Part shown: positions 61,858 through 64,000 of the stretch, one piece after another | Layout: each line of letters opens with the position of its first letter | How positions within the stretch are numbered: the stretch's first letter is position 1 | NCBI RefSeq assembly: GCF_031326345.1 | Contig: NZ_CP133671.1 | Span: forward strand, 1,240,001 to 1,304,000 | DNA: 64,000 nucleotides | Source: Aureispira sp. CCB-E | GTDB lineage: Bacteria > Bacteroidota > Bacteroidia > Chitinophagales > Saprospiraceae | Direction of reading: 5' to 3' | The notes under the pieces: model-generated | What the model saw: the letters and a program-made list of their open reading frames with translations, nothing else | Databases searched by the model: none | What the model was told of the DNA's origin: nothing | Program-made: the position numbers and the translations under genes

Positions 61858-61871
61858 GACTAAAAAGCTGT

Positions 61872-62366
61872 TTACTTGATAATATGATAACGAGCAGCTT
61901 TATCTTGTTGATACAATTCCAATGATTGCCCTGTCAGTGCCTGTATCGCATCAGACATTATTTCAACATAAGATTTACTACTAGACTCCCATTCCAATGG
62001 AGCTTTGATGTTACGACGAACCGTACCGTTAAAATTGGTATAAATGCGTTGCATAGAACCATCTTTGGCATATTCTAAATTAAAAGAAGCCGTGCTTTGT
62101 ACAATATCTAAAAAAGCAACTTCACTAGCTCTAGATGCAGCAGCTATATTGTATTCTCCTGAAGGAATAAAAAACAAGGTTCCTTGGTTGGAGAAGAAAG
62201 CATGGGCAAAATCTTTAGTAGGAGTATAGATGTCTTGAAAGGGGACTTCCTCCAAAATTTCTACTGCCAAACCAAGCGCATGGGCAAAAGATTCCAAAGA
62301 ATTTTTGTGGTTTTTGTTGGTAATGACGACCGAAACATCCAAACTAATAGCAGGGGTAGTTGACAT
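61872..62366 (-). CDS. Protein of unknown function
   Basis: A 164-residue protein from the ATG at 62366 (MSTTPAISLDVSVVITNKNH). It is cytoplasmic by sequence, with alternating strands and helices (TLFFIPSGEYNIAAASRASE, IYTNFNGTVRRNIKAPLEWE). No family is recognised. In-frame upstream TTG (62456) would add a Cys/Phe-rich stretch and is unlikely. It is followed 14 bp later by the membrane-protein gene. Confidence 0.65.
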   Translation of the reverse strand: MSTTPAISLDVSVVITNKNHKNSLESFAHALGLAVEILEEVPFQDIYTPTKDFAHAFFSNQGTLFFIPSGEYNIAAASRASEVAFLDIVQSTASFNLEYAKDGSMQRIYTNFNGTVRRNIKAPLEWESSSKSYVEIMSDAIQALTGQSLELYQQDKAARYHIIK

Positions 62367-62490
62367 GATATATGAAGTTGTATAAACTATAAAACAAAAA
62401 CTTGATTTTTCTATCTTGCAGAAGATAAATATACAACAAAATGTTTTCAAAAGCAAGCTTTTGTTTTGTATGGCAGGAAATAGTTCCTAT

Positions 62491-63009
62491 TTATAATAAC
62501 TTCACGGCAGCAGCTCTTGCTTCTCCTTCTGGAAAGTGTTGTAAGTAAGTCTTAACAAAGGTGTTATCACCAGTTGCCTTGTAATGTTCCTCAGCAGCCT
62601 CCCATATATTATAATCGAGCATTTCGGTATCAAATCCATTTTGTAAAGACAAAAGGTAGTGTGCTATTGCCTCTGGATATTTTCCTAGAAAAAAGTAAGC
62701 CGCTCCAATTTGATTTTCACAAGTGCCTTTTTCGGATGGTTCTTGTTCCATGATTTTCTCGAAGGCTTTTATACAAGCTTCGTATTGTCCTTTTGCTAGC
62801 AATTGACAAGCAAAATTGATGGCAGAATTTTTATCTTCTTTGCTCAATAGCTCTAAAATTTCTGCTTGCATGGCTTGTGCTTCTTCATGCGAAATCCCTT
62901 CACCTTGTGCTTTGTTTAAGGTAGCATAAATAGATCTTTGGTTGTCTTCTTCTTTTAGTTCTATGGCATCCTTCTTAGCCTGTTTTTTAAACCAATCTAA
63001 TAACCCCAT
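62491..63009 (-). CDS. TPR-like protein
   Basis: A 172-residue protein with tetratricopeptide-like pairs of helices (EDKNSAINFACQLLAKGQYE, ACIKAFEKIMEQEPSEKGTC, QIGAAYFFLGKYPEAIAHYL). The N-terminus MGLLDWFKKQAKKDAIEL is an amphipathic basic helix, as in membrane-touching small proteins. Cytoplasmic, binding partner unknown. It stands 124 bp upstream of the gene at 61872 on the same strand. Confidence 0.8.
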   Translation of the reverse strand: MGLLDWFKKQAKKDAIELKEEDNQRSIYATLNKAQGEGISHEEAQAMQAEILELLSKEDKNSAINFACQLLAKGQYEACIKAFEKIMEQEPSEKGTCENQIGAAYFFLGKYPEAIAHYLLSLQNGFDTEMLDYNIWEAAEEHYKATGDNTFVKTYLQHFPEGEARAAAVKLL

Positions 63010-63203
63010 TTTTAAATTTTTGTGTTGTGTTTGAGTGAGTCTTATACCAATTGTTTTTGATAATCAAAATATTGGATGTAGAATCATTGAGATCTAATTT
63101 AAAACTAAATTAGCATAAAAGTTATAAAAAAATAAAACTTACGCTAAAAAGTTATAATTATTATTGGTTTCTAAGATAAAATGGTTGATAACCATAATTT
63201 TTA

Positions 63204-63264
63204 GGTCAAATTCACAAAAGGAGCTAGCATTTTGCAACACATAGTTCTTGTTGTGAATTTGACC
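63204..63264 (-). terminator. Long hairpin after the T9SS cargo gene
   Basis: A 14-bp perfect stem (GGTCAAATTCACAA 63204-63217 with TTGTGAATTTGACC 63251-63264) and a 33-nt loop, 22 bp past the stop at 63287. The T-content after it on the minus strand is low, so termination is only probable. Confidence 0.5.
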
Positions 63265-63286
63265 TGTCATAAATTTTAAAAAGAGA

Positions 63287-63877
63287 CTAATTATTATTGA
63301 CATAAACTTGAGTGGAAGAAGCCGCTTGTCGCTCAAAACTCAACCGCCGAATATAAATACCCGAAGGAACAGTTTTTATATTCTGGATACGTTGTCCTTG
63401 AAAGTTAAACCATTCTACAAGAATAGGCTTTTGTTCCTCTAATTGATAGGTTACTGTATTGGTGGTTGTCGATGCCGTAACTTTTAGCGTCCAAAGAGAT
63501 GTTTCTGAATTGTTTAAATCGGTAAGTTCAATTTCTGCTGTTCCAACACCTGCTGTATTTCCAACTGTAAAGTCTACAAAAATAGGAGCAACTTGATTGG
63601 GACTCATTGTGAAAGTAGAAAAAACAATTCCTAGAGGGAGGCATTGCTGAGGGTCGCAAGCGACAACAGACCAATCACTGGGTGTGTGGACATTTTTTAG
63701 CAATAAACTCATTTGTAAAAGAGAGGCGTTTTTGTTTCTTAACGTTCCTTCTATAGCAACATAGCTATTGGTTCCTGTTGTAAAACAAGTATCTGTGAAA
63801 TTTAAAGAAAAAGAAGTTTGAGCAGTGATACTTGCTGCTAATCCCAACCCCATTAAGATAATGCAAATCGTTTTCAT
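63287..63877 (-). CDS. Secreted protein with T9SS C-terminal sorting-like domain
   Basis: A 196-residue protein with a signal peptide (residues 1-19, ending SITAQ). The middle is a beta-sandwich-like domain (SFSLNFTDTCFTTGTNSYVA, PIFVDFTVGNTAGVGTAEIE). The C-terminal 50 residues (EWFNFQGQRIQNIKTVPSGIYIRRLSF) follow the end of a type IX sorting domain (N-x-x-G-x-x-I...PSGIYI), although the classical opening is missing. It is probably exported by the T9SS. It starts 5 bp after the partial gene at 63883, so the two are an operon. Confidence 0.75.
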   Translation of the reverse strand: MKTICIILMGLGLAASITAQTSFSLNFTDTCFTTGTNSYVAIEGTLRNKNASLLQMSLLLKNVHTPSDWSVVACDPQQCLPLGIVFSTFTMSPNQVAPIFVDFTVGNTAGVGTAEIELTDLNNSETSLWTLKVTASTTTNTVTYQLEEQKPILVEWFNFQGQRIQNIKTVPSGIYIRRLSFERQAASSTQVYVNNN

Positions 63878-63882
63878 AAAAT

Positions 63883-64000
63883 TTAGTTTTGATAGATGAT
63901 TTCTTGGGTGAAGAGTTCTTCTCCAAGTTGAATGGTTAGAAAATAAACGCCCTGTACTAAATTCGTACTCAAATGTGGTCTCATTGTTACGAATTGACGA
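63883..64000 (-). CDS. T9SS cargo protein, C-terminal fragment cut by window edge
   Basis: The frame is open to the window edge; only the last 38 residues are visible (VTMRPHLSTNLVQGVYFLTI, then QLGEELFTQEIIYQN). GVYFLTI and a final basic/aromatic strand are the end of a type IX sorting domain. The rest of the gene and its function lie outside the window. Confidence 0.8.
   Translation of the reverse strand, partial: RQFVTMRPHLSTNLVQGVYFLTIQLGEELFTQEIIYQN

Overview
The window reads as a chromosomal segment of a low-GC member of the Bacteroidota, probably a Saprospiria-type marine gliding bacterium (an Aureispira-like genome is my guess, not shown). The evidence is AT-rich intergenic DNA with Bacteroidota-style TAnnTTTG -7 boxes and few Shine-Dalgarno sequences, type IX secretion (T9SS) C-terminal sorting domains, the relA/spoT-fur-purA neighbourhood, and the order panC - truncated glycogen-synthase-like gene - DUF4270 - glmS - DUF4290, which is typical of this phylum. 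I see no rRNA, tRNA, CRISPR array, insertion sequence or prophage.

Layout. 1-3.3 kb: the 3' end of dnaK, a WD40-like protein and rplS (L19). 3.4-7.2 kb: a TonB-C-like secreted protein, then a minus-strand group made of a lipoprotein with seven four-cysteine repeats, an ECF-type sigma factor and a large protein that appears to join an anti-sigma-like inner-membrane end to an outer-membrane beta-barrel. 7.5-15.6 kb: minus-strand housekeeping genes (polyprenyl diphosphate synthase, inositol monophosphatase, pyrophosphatase, a 1372-residue SNF2 helicase, panC). 15.8-22.7 kb: the plus-strand GT5-like/DUF4270/glmS/DUF4290/pabB series. 22.7-27.2 kb: DUF547, an SH3 lipoprotein, a CoaB-like protein and two small or lysine-rich unknowns. 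27.3-33.2 kb: purA, a leucine-rich-repeat-like protein plus STAS protein, fur, and relA/spoT on the minus strand. 33.2-34.2 kb: a 1-kb divergent gap holding a candidate small RNA. 34.2-39.6 kb: sucC, a T9SS-exported M43 metalloprotease, and two overlapping membrane proteins. 39.7-43.2 kb: TPR protein, unknown, thiL and a metallo-beta-lactamase-fold hydrolase. 43.8-50.8 kb: a giant TolB-like/beta-barrel protein, two small secreted proteins and an amidase. 51.1-55.5 kb: a tight FMO - BASS transporter - SDR operon and a lipoprotein. 55.5-60.4 kb: a GT39-like membrane glycosyltransferase behind a tandem array of six small single-pass coiled-coil proteins that look like PspB, then a helical-repeat protein. 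60.7-64 kb: a DUF6150 repeat protein, membrane and TPR unknowns, and two T9SS cargo genes, the last cut by the window edge.

How parts work together. Housekeeping links are cell-wall precursor supply (glmS, polyprenyl synthase), cofactor synthesis (panC, pabB, thiL, a CoaB paralogue), the stringent response and purine entry (relA/spoT, purA) and central carbon (sucC). The less explained parts are the sigma/trans-envelope barrel locus, the PspB-like array, the orphan plus-strand terminator at 33.9 kb, a structured leader before glmS, and a family of mosaic intergenic repeats built from the blocks CAATAGTTCGTTGA and GCGTAGCTAACTACTA.
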